A program made the position numbers and the translations under genes. Shown in pieces: positions 17,362 through 25,006 of a DNA stretch of 64,000 nt. The first letter of the stretch is position 1. The number at the start of each line of letters is the position of its first letter. The stretch is from an uncultured Pelagibacteraceae bacterium (GTDB lineage Bacteria > Pseudomonadota > Alphaproteobacteria > Pelagibacterales > Pelagibacteraceae), in assembly GCA_902596205.1 (NCBI GenBank), contig CACJSY010000001.1, forward strand, positions 62,001 to 126,000, read 5' to 3'. The notes below the pieces were generated by a model that worked only from the letters and a program-made list of their open reading frames with translations, did no database searches and was not told the origin of the DNA.

Positions 17362-17565
17362 TTAGCTGTCTAGACAATTTGACTTATTAATTCTTTTGTC
17401 AAAATCTTTCTGGGCTTCTTTGCTTACTACCCAAACATAAGAAGACTCTTGTAATTGACTAGCATCAGCAACTGTACAACGTTTGCCAATTTTTACTTTC
17501 GCCATGTTTCCACCAGCGCAGTTTGTTAACAAAAGCAATAAAGATATAATAAATAATGTTTTCAT
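17362..17565 (-). CDS. Small lipoprotein, unknown function
   Basis: A 67-residue protein with a signal peptide and lipobox LLTNC, giving a lipidated cysteine at residue 16 and a mature chain of about 52 residues. The mature part has two further cysteines (KRCTVADAS and KSNCLDS) that may form a disulfide. I recognise no family. It stands alone between a small membrane protein gene and the divergent thioesterase gene. Confidence 0.7.
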   Translation of the reverse strand: MKTLFIISLLLLLTNCAGGNMAKVKIGKRCTVADASQLQESSYVWVVSKEAQKDFDKRINKSNCLDS

Positions 17566-17674
17566 AGATCAAAGTTAATTAAAAATTCTGCGCTTTGCTT
17601 GGCATAAATTAGTCAAAAAAAAGAAAAATTTATCTTTGTTGAAATGAAACTCTTTAATGATTATTGTTCATTAT

Positions 17675-18067
17675 ATGGCAGATCATATTTATAAAACAAA
17701 AGTTTACTATGAGGATACTGATGCCGGAGGTATCGTTTATTATGCCAGGTATCTACATTTCATTGAACGAGCACGAACAGAGATGATTTATGATTATTTT
17801 AAACTTAACCATAGACAGTTAAGAGATCAATTTAATGCGATCTTTGTGGTCAGAGAATGCAATGTTAAATACTTAAAATCTGCAAATTTTGAGGACCATC
17901 TACAGGTTAAAACGAAGGTTATAAAAAAATCACCTGTAAGACTTAACTTATTACAAGAAGTTTCTAGGGAAAATGAAACACTAGTTACAGCACAGGTTGA
18001 ATTAGCTGTTATAGACAGCAATGGGTCTGTTAGCAAACTTCCGAATGATTTATTAGAAAAAATATAA
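17675..18067 (+). CDS. YbgC/4-hydroxybenzoyl-CoA thioesterase-like protein
   Basis: A 130-residue hotdog-fold acyl-CoA thioesterase. The pattern YYEDTDAGGIVYYARYLHFIERAR with the catalytic Asp16 is diagnostic of the YbgC/4HBT group. I place the start at 17675 (MADHIYKTK) by family length; the in-frame ATG at 17657 would add six residues and neither has a clear ribosome site. In many Proteobacteria ybgC precedes tolQRAB; no tol genes follow here, so the membrane-linked role is not supported by context. Confidence 0.87.
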   Translation: MADHIYKTKVYYEDTDAGGIVYYARYLHFIERARTEMIYDYFKLNHRQLRDQFNAIFVVRECNVKYLKSANFEDHLQVKTKVIKKSPVRLNLLQEVSRENETLVTAQVELAVIDSNGSVSKLPNDLLEKI

Positions 18068-18174
18068 ATTTGACCAATAGCAGACAAATCTTTGCCTAAA
18101 TCTATCGCTAAATTCAAATCAAGTTTGCAATTTTAGCATTACTTAAACCACTAAAAATAAACTAAAAGGGACTA

Positions 18175-18294
18175 ATGAAATTTAAAGCACTTAAAAAAAG
18201 TAAAAACAAATCAACTACTAGAAAATTAAAAAGAGTTTCTTTGTTCGAGCTTCAAAACTCGCCAAAAGCTTTACTTTTTAGAACAAGAGCTTAA
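18175..18294 (+). CDS. 39-residue basic peptide
   Basis: A short frame encodes MKFKALKKSKNK and so on to FRTRA. An AAAGGG element lies just upstream of the ATG, and a strong terminator follows within 30 bases, so this looks like an independent small gene. The product is highly basic with no hydrophobic segment. I recognise no family. It lies in the 306-base stretch between the thioesterase gene and purE, which holds nothing else evident. Confidence 0.6.
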   Translation: MKFKALKKSKNKSTTRKLKRVSLFELQNSPKALLFRTRA

Positions 18295-18318
18295 CATCTT
18301 TCCTCCATAATTAATTAG

Positions 18319-18350
18319 TGGCCTAATGAACATTAGGCCATTGTTTTTAG
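18319..18350 (+). terminator. Rho-independent terminator after the 39-residue peptide gene
   Basis: TGGCCTAATG (18319-18328) pairs with CATTAGGCCA (18331-18340), followed directly by TTGTTTTT. This is a standard intrinsic terminator and separates the small gene from purE. Confidence 0.88.
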
Positions 18351-18373
18351 AGCCATAATTGTTAAATTAATCT

Positions 18374-18862
18374 GTGAAAACTAAGAAACAAAATAACAAA
18401 GTAGCTATCATTATGGGCTCTCAAAGTGATTATTCCATAATGAAAGACTGCGAAAAAATTCTCAAATTACTAAAAGTAAAATACCAAACTTTAATAGTCA
18501 GTGCCCACCGGACTCCAAAGCGAATGTTTCAATTTGCAGAAACAGCTGAAAAAAATGGTTTTGGTGTGATTGTTGCTGGAGCTGGCGGAGCTGCACATCT
18601 AGCAGGCATGGTTGCTTCTTTAACCACTTTACCGGTTCTAGGAGTGCCTATGGAGACTAAAAAAATAAAAGGTCTTGATAGTTTACTATCTATGGCACAA
18701 ATGCCGAAAGGTGTTCCCGTGGGATGTCTTGCAATTGATGGTGCTCTCAATGCAGGTATTCTTGCCGCTTCAATAATTGGTAACTTTGATACAAAAGTAA
18801 AATCAAATTTAGAAAGATGGAGAAGACTCCAAACTCAATCTATTAAAAAAAAACCTAAATAA
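18374..18862 (+). CDS. purE: N5-carboxyaminoimidazole ribonucleotide mutase
   Basis: A 162-residue PurE. The SQSDYSIM opening loop, VSAHRTP and GAGGAAHLAGM motifs form the active site that converts N5-CAIR to CAIR in purine synthesis. The bacterial (class I) form is expected because purK follows 3 bases downstream. The start is the GTG at 18374; no strong ribosome site is seen upstream. The homo-octamer acts in the cytoplasm. Confidence 0.95.
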   Translation: MKTKKQNNKVAIIMGSQSDYSIMKDCEKILKLLKVKYQTLIVSAHRTPKRMFQFAETAEKNGFGVIVAGAGGAAHLAGMVASLTTLPVLGVPMETKKIKGLDSLLSMAQMPKGVPVGCLAIDGALNAGILAASIIGNFDTKVKSNLERWRRLQTQSIKKKPK

Positions 18863-18865
18863 TAA

Positions 18866-19909
18866 ATGTCTGATATCACTTTAGGGATTATAGGCTCAGG
18901 ACAACTAGGTTCATTACTTTGTCAGGCGGCGAAAAAACTTAATGTAAAAACAGTTGTTATATCTGATGATGAACAAGGTCCTGCACAAAATTATTCTAAT
19001 GAATTTATTTATTCCAAATACGATGATGAAAGCAAAATAAAAGAATTTATTGATAAAGTTAATATCGTAACCTTTGAATTCGAAAACATCCCAGTAGATA
19101 TTTTAAAAAAAATAGAATTAAAGAAAAAAGTCTTACCTAAGCCAGAAATAAATAAAATTATTCAAAATAGAAAGTTAGAAAAAACTTTTGTAAATGATTT
19201 AGGTATAAAAACTACGGACTGGGCTTTTATTAAACAGGCTGGAGATGTCGGAAAAAATAAAAAAATATTACCTGGAATTTTAAAATCTAATACACTTGGT
19301 TATGATGGGCACGGTCAATTTGTTTTAAACTCCCTTAATGATGTAAAAAAAGATTGGTGCTTTACTGCTGATTATATTTTAGAAAAGAAAGTAAACTTAA
19401 AAAAAGAAATATCAGTTGTAATTACAAGATACTTAAACGGTGAAACTTATATTTATGAACCAATAGAAAATATTCATAAAGACCAAATTTTAAATCATTC
19501 AAAAATCCCTGCAGATATAAATAAAGAAATTTTTACTAAGGCACAGAGTAATGCAAAACTAATTGCAGAAAAATTAGATTATGTTGGTACAATGTGTGTT
19601 GAATATTTCATCGACCAAGATGATAATTTATTAGTCAATGAAATTGCACCAAGAGTTCATAATTCAGGTCACTTAACAATAAATGCATTTAACATCAGCC
19701 AATTTGAAAATCATGTAAGAGCAGTATGTGATTTAGGTCTAGAAAAAGTAGAAAAAATTTCTAATGCTGAAATGTTTAATGTCTTAGGAAAAGATATCGA
19801 AACCTATAGATCGAAAAAATTTAATAAAGGTGAATTCTTTTATGACTATGGAAAAAAATCTATTAAAGATAAAAGAAAAATGGGGCACCTTACCATTTTA
19901 AAAAAATAA
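18866..19909 (+). CDS. purK: N5-carboxyaminoimidazole ribonucleotide synthase
   Basis: A 347-residue ATP-grasp enzyme that makes N5-CAIR from AIR, bicarbonate and ATP. It opens with LGIIGSGQLGSLLCQAAKKL, has the TLGYDGHGQF loop and the ATP-grasp acid pair in the VNEIAPRVHNSGH segment, all characteristic of PurK. It forms the purEK pair with the gene before it. Its stop meets the stop of the opposite dioxygenase gene without a gap. Confidence 0.95.
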   Translation: MSDITLGIIGSGQLGSLLCQAAKKLNVKTVVISDDEQGPAQNYSNEFIYSKYDDESKIKEFIDKVNIVTFEFENIPVDILKKIELKKKVLPKPEINKIIQNRKLEKTFVNDLGIKTTDWAFIKQAGDVGKNKKILPGILKSNTLGYDGHGQFVLNSLNDVKKDWCFTADYILEKKVNLKKEISVVITRYLNGETYIYEPIENIHKDQILNHSKIPADINKEIFTKAQSNAKLIAEKLDYVGTMCVEYFIDQDDNLLVNEIAPRVHNSGHLTINAFNISQFENHVRAVCDLGLEKVEKISNAEMFNVLGKDIETYRSKKFNKGEFFYDYGKKSIKDKRKMGHLTILKK

Positions 19910-20719
19910 TTACTTAATTGTTATTCTATGCATTACTCTTCTACAGTTCTTTATTTCACTGGCCATATGTAGAATACTTAAATTATCCCATAGACAGATA
20001 TCACCTTTAGTCCACTCATAAGAAAATATAAACTCTTCTTTGTTTACGTGGTCTACTAAATAATTTTTTAAATATTCAGCCTCGTCCTCTTTTACATTTT
20101 TAATTTTCATTAAATGACCTGGAGAAACATATAGGGTTTTCTTTCCATCAACGGTAATAACTATTGGATGTTCAGCCTCCATACTTTCTGAAGATTTAAT
20201 GCCCATTTCTTTTTCTCGCTCAAGTCTTGTTACTGCTATCGGGCCTGCTGATGAAAAAACTGCAGTAGCACCTTTAATTTTTTCTTTGATATCATCAGGT
20301 AATTTGTCGTAAGCATTAAAACCAGATGAGAATATAGTATTTCCTTGGCCAGCTGGTATTTCTTTACCCATCAACATTGTATATCTTGGCCTATCATTAG
20401 ATAAATAACTTGTGTCTTGGTGAAGCCAACTAGAGCCGAAACTTAAATTTTTATCATCAGGTTTTCTTTCGATTACATTTATAAATGGAAATTTTTCATC
20501 TAATCCCTTAAGTCTTGGATACACAACAGGTTGACCTATAGTTTTTGCAAAATTTTGATAAGTTTCAGGATCAAGGTTTTGTTCTTTAATAAATATCACC
20601 CCGTATTGATTTAAAATCTTTTTTATTTCCGTTGCAAGGTCTTGATTTAGGGATCTTAAATTAATATTATTAATATAAGCTCCAACATTATTTTTTCCTG
20701 GTGAGATAGATAAATTCAT
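19910..20719 (-). CDS. TauD/TfdA-family 2-oxoglutarate-dependent dioxygenase
   Basis: A 269-residue non-heme iron dioxygenase. The metal motif HQD appears in SWLHQDTSY and the distal histidine in the C-terminal NLSILHMA region, followed by the 2-oxoglutarate-binding arginine in RRVMHRIT. Such enzymes hydroxylate or cleave sulfonates, aryloxy acids or other small organic acids; the substrate is not readable. It is the last gene of a four-gene minus unit with the SRAP protein, a small peptide and an FAH-family hydrolase. Confidence 0.88.
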   Translation of the reverse strand: MNLSISPGKNNVGAYINNINLRSLNQDLATEIKKILNQYGVIFIKEQNLDPETYQNFAKTIGQPVVYPRLKGLDEKFPFINVIERKPDDKNLSFGSSWLHQDTSYLSNDRPRYTMLMGKEIPAGQGNTIFSSGFNAYDKLPDDIKEKIKGATAVFSSAGPIAVTRLEREKEMGIKSSESMEAEHPIVITVDGKKTLYVSPGHLMKIKNVKEDEAEYLKNYLVDHVNKEEFIFSYEWTKGDICLWDNLSILHMASEIKNCRRVMHRITIK

Positions 20720-21346
20720 TTAGTTTAAAGGTTTAATTAAAGCAGGGTCGTTATTTACTGGGTTATTAATATCTTTTGATATCTCATGAAACTTTAGTTC
20801 TGGTGGCTTAATTGAGTTTAAAATTTCCATGGCATCTTTTTTAACATTTAAATAGTTGTTTATTTGACTTTGATTAATAATCATAGGCTCTCTGTGATGA
20901 ATTGCACTTATTTTTTCAGTTGCCTCTCTTGTAATTAAACAAAATTGATTTTTCTGGTATATAGCCGCAAAGAACATAAGTTCATCATTTTCTTTAGTAA
21001 AATAATACGGAGTTTTAGTTTTATCTTCTCTTTTCCATTCGTAATAACCATCTGCAGGCACGATACACCTTGAGGTTTGAATAAGGTTTTTAAATGTAAT
21101 TTTTTCCTTTAATGTTTCTTTTCTAGCATTAATCAGAGGAGAAAACTTATCAAGCTTTTTTGACCAAGCAGGAACTAATCCCCATTCACATAACTCAAGT
21201 GCCTTTCCATTTGTATAAGACTTTATGATTGGTAGCTGTTGGGTAGGATAGGCATTATAGTTATCACTGTCTTCAACTTTAATGTTAGTTTTAACTATAT
21301 CCACTGTTTTAGTAACGGGTTTTCTTATAGTAAATCTTCCGCACAT
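20720..21346 (-). CDS. SRAP-domain protein (YedK/HMCES family)
   Basis: A 208-residue SOS response-associated peptidase family protein. The invariant Cys2 (MCGRF), the PADGYYEWKR segment and the AIHHREPM histidine region mark the active site that forms a thiazolidine crosslink with abasic sites in single-stranded DNA and so protects them. It starts in a TAATG overlap with a 36-residue peptide gene and abuts the dioxygenase gene. No LexA-type operator is evident upstream, as the gene is internal to an operon. Confidence 0.92.
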   Translation of the reverse strand: MCGRFTIRKPVTKTVDIVKTNIKVEDSDNYNAYPTQQLPIIKSYTNGKALELCEWGLVPAWSKKLDKFSPLINARKETLKEKITFKNLIQTSRCIVPADGYYEWKREDKTKTPYYFTKENDELMFFAAIYQKNQFCLITREATEKISAIHHREPMIINQSQINNYLNVKKDAMEILNSIKPPELKFHEISKDINNPVNNDPALIKPLN

Positions 21347-21456
21347 TATCTTTTTTTCTTATCTCTTTTTAATTTTCTTTTTTGTTTTAAAGTAAGTTTA
21401 GCTTTTTTCATTACACTAGAGTCTTTAAAACTTTTTCCACTGTAACGCTTTGACAT
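21346..21456 (-). CDS. 36-residue basic peptide between FAH hydrolase and SRAP genes
   Basis: A short frame MSKRYSGKSFKD to the end RDKKKR encodes a strongly basic peptide. It is linked by TAATG overlaps at both ends, to the FAH gene before it and to the SRAP gene after it, which argues for real translation. I recognise no family. The charge suggests RNA or DNA binding, which is speculation. Confidence 0.6.
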   Translation of the reverse strand: MSKRYSGKSFKDSSVMKKAKLTLKQKRKLKRDKKKR

Positions 21457-22298
21457 TACTCATCTCCTACTATTTTATAACTTTGTTCACCTAAATGATC
21501 GACTTTTAAATGAAGTTCGTCCCCAACTTGAAGAAATTTTTGAGGCTTTTGTTCCATTCCAGTGCCGGCTGGGGTACCTGTTGAGATTATTGTGCCAGGT
21601 TTCAATGTTAAATATTTACTTATATGTGCGATTAAAAAACTAACATTAAAAATCATGTTTTTTGTATTTCCATTTTGCCTAAGTTCACCATTTACTCTTA
21701 GAGTTAAATTAATATTATTTATATCTTTAATATGTTCTTTAGTTACCAATAAACCTCCTGCTGGTGCACACCAAGATTTTCCAAGCGTCCAGTGACCATT
21801 ACCTATCACTTTTTGAACGTGACGATCAGATATATCATTTAAAATAAAATATCCAAAAACATAATCCAGAGCTTGATCCTCAGCAATATTTTTTGCCTCT
21901 TTTCCGATGACCACTGCAAGCTCGACCTCATAATCTAGCTTATCTTGTGATTTATTTTTTTTGATAGGATCATTAGGACCTTGAAGGCAGTCGGGACTTT
22001 TATTAAAGACAATCGGATTATCCGGTAGCTTAGACCCAGTTTGCTCTGCGTGTAAAGAATAATTTAATCCTATGCAAAGAATATTACTTGGTCTGTTGAT
22101 ACAAGGTCCAACTCTAGTATTTTTTGAAATTTCGGGAAGTGTTTCGATTTTAATTTTTTGTAATTTCTCAAGAGTTTTAAAGTTTATTGTATCTGGATTT
22201 AGATCGTCAATGTAAGAGGATAAATCTCGAATTTTAAATTCCGAGTCTATTGCTGCAACTTTTTCTTGACCTGATTGGCCAACTCTCAATAATTTCAT
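21456..22298 (-). CDS. Fumarylacetoacetate hydrolase-family protein
   Basis: A 280-residue FAH-fold protein. The C-terminal catalytic domain shows the metal-binding pattern LDYEVELAVVIGKEA, the DISDRHVQ loop and the late GTIISTGTPAGTG segment. Family members are hydrolases, decarboxylases or acylpyruvases; the substrate is unknown. It is the first gene of the unit FAH, small peptide, SRAP protein, dioxygenase. Dioxygenase and FAH enzymes often act in catabolism of aromatic or branched acids, but SRAP shares no such role, so the unit may be mixed. Confidence 0.9.
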   Translation of the reverse strand: MKLLRVGQSGQEKVAAIDSEFKIRDLSSYIDDLNPDTINFKTLEKLQKIKIETLPEISKNTRVGPCINRPSNILCIGLNYSLHAEQTGSKLPDNPIVFNKSPDCLQGPNDPIKKNKSQDKLDYEVELAVVIGKEAKNIAEDQALDYVFGYFILNDISDRHVQKVIGNGHWTLGKSWCAPAGGLLVTKEHIKDINNINLTLRVNGELRQNGNTKNMIFNVSFLIAHISKYLTLKPGTIISTGTPAGTGMEQKPQKFLQVGDELHLKVDHLGEQSYKIVGDE

Positions 22299-22322
22299 GC
22301 AATAATTTTATTTAAGATTTAG

Positions 22323-22769
22323 TTATTTTACAAATCTTTTAATTCTTTCTTCTGTAGTTGTATCAGGACCTGAGTATGGAGTTTCATAAGAATTTGTCCT
22401 AGTTAAAACATCAATACCTTTTGTGAAAATGAAAATAAAAAAAACTATAAAAAAAACCGCAAAAATTTTTGCTGGATTATAGTTTCCTGATTGAAAGACA
22501 CTCACAGGCTGCTCTTGTTTTTTATGAAAAAATTTGAAAGTTAAATAAACTGCAATTATCAGACCAATGTGGGCCATAACTACTCCTGCCCATCCGAAAA
22601 TAAAAGAAGTTACACTAAAAACATACAAGCTAAAAACAGTTGACCAAACAAATGATAATACAATTAGTATTTGAAGTCTTACTGATTTTGGCAAACTTCT
22701 TAAGTCATTTTTGCTATCATCAAACATGATGTTAGCTGCTTCAGTCATCCAATTTTTAAAGTTCTCCAT
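22323..22769 (-). CDS. Three-pass membrane protein, unknown function
   Basis: A 148-residue protein with three hydrophobic segments at roughly 32-53, 56-82 and 105-123 and charged N- and C-terminal tails. I recognise no family. It lies 24 bases upstream of the FAH gene on the same strand and may be cotranscribed. It is preceded by the quinone reductase gene. Confidence 0.7.
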   Translation of the reverse strand: MENFKNWMTEAANIMFDDSKNDLRSLPKSVRLQILIVLSFVWSTVFSLYVFSVTSFIFGWAGVVMAHIGLIIAVYLTFKFFHKKQEQPVSVFQSGNYNPAKIFAVFFIVFFIFIFTKGIDVLTRTNSYETPYSGPDTTTEERIKRFVK

Positions 22770-22807
22770 TAATTTCTTATATACTTTTTAAAGAAGAATT
22801 AAAATTG

Positions 22808-23386
22808 TTATAAATTATGCACTAATTTTCTTACTTTTTGCATGTGCATATTAAATTTTTCCGCAGTCATACCCGGAAGAACTTCATAAAATCTTATGTA
22901 AGTTGTTTTCATACCACCTAATTTTAAAACTCCTGCTTTTATTCTCCTAAATGGTATATTTTGAAACCAAGTTTGTATTGAAAACCAATTTCCGCCATAA
23001 GTCATTGACATAATAGCTTTTCTATTTTTCATTGCTCCGGCAACAGGGTAACCCCAGTTTCCAACAAGTCTTTTAAATGAAAAAAACCATTTAGGAGCCA
23101 AAGTAAGATCAATCCAATTTTCTAAAATAGCTGTAGCTCTTAAATTATAACAAGGTGAAATCATGAACAATACGTCGCTATTTTCTAGTCTTTTCCTGTA
23201 ATTTAAGATTTGATCATTAGGTCCAGAACCATCAAAAAATGGGATAGGATTTTCTTCGTGCAAGTTTATTAGATCAATTTGATGGCCCAATTTTTTTGCC
23301 TCTTCAATAAAAGTATCTCTTATAGATGCATTAAATGATTTATTAATATCGTGATGGCCGTAAACAATAAAAATTTTCTTAGACAT
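22808..23386 (-). CDS. Flavodoxin-fold NAD(P)H dehydrogenase (quinone)
   Basis: A 192-residue flavodoxin-like quinone reductase of the MdaB/KefF type. It opens with KIFIVYGHHDINKSF, the FMN phosphate loop, and has the FMN-binding FMISPCYNLRAT segment where the usual motif is PxYW or PLYW. It would transfer two electrons from NAD(P)H to quinones. A 51-residue membrane protein gene lies 2 bases upstream on the same strand and is probably coupled. Confidence 0.83.
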   Translation of the reverse strand: MSKKIFIVYGHHDINKSFNASIRDTFIEEAKKLGHQIDLINLHEENPIPFFDGSGPNDQILNYRKRLENSDVLFMISPCYNLRATAILENWIDLTLAPKWFFSFKRLVGNWGYPVAGAMKNRKAIMSMTYGGNWFSIQTWFQNIPFRRIKAGVLKLGGMKTTYIRFYEVLPGMTAEKFNMHMQKVRKLVHNL

Positions 23387-23388
23387 TT

Positions 23389-23544
23389 CTAAGTGTCTAT
23401 ATCATTTTTTTCACTTTTCCGTATTAGAAATCCTGAACCTATCCCCACAGCTAAAGCAGAAACGATCCAAGAATATTCTTGTTCACTAAAAAGAACTAAA
23501 AGACCAAAACCTATTATGATTACTCCTAAAAGCTTATTATCCAT
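23389..23544 (-). CDS. Small two-pass membrane protein, 51 residues
   Basis: A short frame on the minus strand encodes MDNKLLGVIIIGFG and so on with two hydrophobic stretches (about 4-19 and 26-40), glycine-rich, and an acidic tail. The stop overlaps the spacer only 2 bases before the quinone reductase start, which supports translation coupling. No family recognised. Confidence rests on composition and position. Confidence 0.55.
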   Translation of the reverse strand: MDNKLLGVIIIGFGLLVLFSEQEYSWIVSALAVGIGSGFLIRKSEKNDIDT

Positions 23545-23599
23545 TGACAAATATATACATTATAATAATGTTTGATTACCCATATGTCATGGTAAAAAA

Positions 23600-23643
23600 G
23601 ACTCGGCATTCGACATGCCGGACCTATAAAGGGTTGCAAAGTC
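23600..23643 (+). ncRNA. Predicted three-way-junction leader RNA
   Basis: GACT (23600-23603) pairs with AGTC (23640-23643). Inside, CGGCAT (23604-23609) pairs with ATGCCG (23615-23620), and GACC (23621-23624) pairs with GGTT (23632-23635, with one G-U). The fold lies just before the start of a 63-residue gene and is GC-rich compared with its surroundings. I do not know a named riboswitch with this shape. Confidence 0.55.
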
Positions 23644-23665
23644 GGTAGAAATGAAAGGAGTTGCT

Positions 23666-23857
23666 ATGGATAGATTTAGCAAACTGTATGGAAATTCTGC
23701 CGTAAAAAAAGCTGAGCAGAAACTCTCAATGCAGTTAAGCAAAAACCAAAAAGCCCCAGAGACAAATGCAAATGGTACATCGGGTTACATGGTAAAAAGT
23801 GGAAAAAATTCTGGCAAAATTTTAAAACACTTAAAAACTGATAAAAATCAGCTGTAA
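23666..23857 (+). CDS. Small basic protein of unknown function, 63 residues
   Basis: The protein starts MDRFSKLYGNSAVKK and is polar and basic without a signal peptide. The ATG at 23666 is preferred over the one at 23651 because AAAGGAG (23654-23660) sits 5 bases upstream of it. A hairpin (23871-23892) follows the stop, so it is a monocistronic small gene with a folded leader and a terminator. I recognise no family. Confidence 0.72.
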   Translation: MDRFSKLYGNSAVKKAEQKLSMQLSKNQKAPETNANGTSGYMVKSGKNSGKILKHLKTDKNQL

Positions 23858-23870
23858 GAAACTTTATAGG

Positions 23871-23892
23871 GTGGGGACTTTAAAATCCCCAC
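23871..23892 (+). terminator. Hairpin after the 63-residue protein gene
   Basis: GTGGGGA (23871-23877) pairs with TCCCCAC (23886-23892), with extra T-A pairs possible in the loop. It lies 14 bases after the stop and 22 bases before rlmN. No clean T-run follows, so termination could be partial. Confidence 0.65.
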
Positions 23893-23914
23893 TCAAGTCT
23901 TTAATATCCTCTCA

Positions 23915-25006
23915 ATGGAAAAACAAAATTTTTATGATCTTAATTTTGATCAATTAAAAGCTTTTTTAATTGAAAAAGGAGAAGTTGAACCGAAAAAGGC
24001 AAAGATGAGATCACAACAACTCTTCAATGCAGTTTATAAAAAAAATATTAAAAGTTTTGATGAGCTTACAACATTTGGAGCTGATCTCAGAGGCAAGATC
24101 AAAGATTTGATAAGTTTAGAAAAACCAAAAATTATAGATGTTCAAAAATCTAAGGATGGTACTATAAAATTTCTTTTAGAGCTTAAAGATAAACGCAATG
24201 TTGAGACAGTCCTTATTCCAGATAAATCGCAAAGCAGATATACAATTTGTTTATCTGTATCAGTGGGTTGTTATCTCTCCTGCGAATTTTGTGCAACAGC
24301 TCAAATTTCAAAAAAATTAGTAAGAAATTTATCACCGGGAGAAATAATCTCACAAATCATTTTAAGTAAAGATTATATTAATGATTGGTCGACACAGAAA
24401 AAAATAACCAATCAAGTATTAATGGGCGAAGGTTCACCCTTTTTAAATTTAGATAATGTAAAAATAGCAATTGATAACTCAAAAAATAAAGATGGCTTAG
24501 AATACGGAAGAACTAGAATCACAGTTAGCACTGTTGGAGTTGGAATAAAAAAAGATAATTTAGATGCAATAGAGTGGGCTGCAAATGAGTTAGATGTTTA
24601 TCTTGCATGGAGTTTACATAGCTCAATACCAAAACATAGATCAGAATTAATGCCAATAAATGACAAATATTCTATTAGTTCATTATTACCACAGCTAAAA
24701 AAATATTATGAAAAAACAAAATTACCTATTTTTATTGAATGGATATGTTTAGATGAAAATCTAACAAATGATCATGCAAAAGAATTAATAAAGATTATGA
24801 AAAAAGTTCCTTCAAAATTAAATTTGATTGAGTTTAATCCTCTATCAAATAAAGATTTCAAACCAGCAACTCAAGAAAACATTGATAAGTTTTCTAAAAC
24901 AATACAAGAAGCTGGATTTCTTTCTCTATTTAGAAGAAGCAGAGGTAGAGACATAAATGCATCTTGTGGATCTTTGGCTAATAATAAAGTTATACATAAT
25001 GAATAA
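23915..25006 (+). CDS. rlmN: 23S rRNA (adenine2503-C2)-methyltransferase
   Basis: A 363-residue radical SAM enzyme. The 4Fe-4S motif is CYLSCEFC in SVGCYLSCEFCATA. The C-terminal Cys that forms the protein-RNA intermediate is in RRSRGRDINASCGSLA. It methylates A2503 of 23S rRNA and also tRNA. Its 3' end overlaps the ADP-ribosylglycohydrolase-like gene by 8 bases. There is nothing odd in length or motifs. Confidence 0.95.
   Translation: MEKQNFYDLNFDQLKAFLIEKGEVEPKKAKMRSQQLFNAVYKKNIKSFDELTTFGADLRGKIKDLISLEKPKIIDVQKSKDGTIKFLLELKDKRNVETVLIPDKSQSRYTICLSVSVGCYLSCEFCATAQISKKLVRNLSPGEIISQIILSKDYINDWSTQKKITNQVLMGEGSPFLNLDNVKIAIDNSKNKDGLEYGRTRITVSTVGVGIKKDNLDAIEWAANELDVYLAWSLHSSIPKHRSELMPINDKYSISSLLPQLKKYYEKTKLPIFIEWICLDENLTNDHAKELIKIMKKVPSKLNLIEFNPLSNKDFKPATQENIDKFSKTIQEAGFLSLFRRSRGRDINASCGSLANNKVIHNE

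Noticed and set aside
23576-23665. SAM-II/SAM-V or glycine riboswitch in the leader of the 63-residue protein
   Set aside because: The three-way fold and sequence do not match the consensus segments of those aptamers as I know them.
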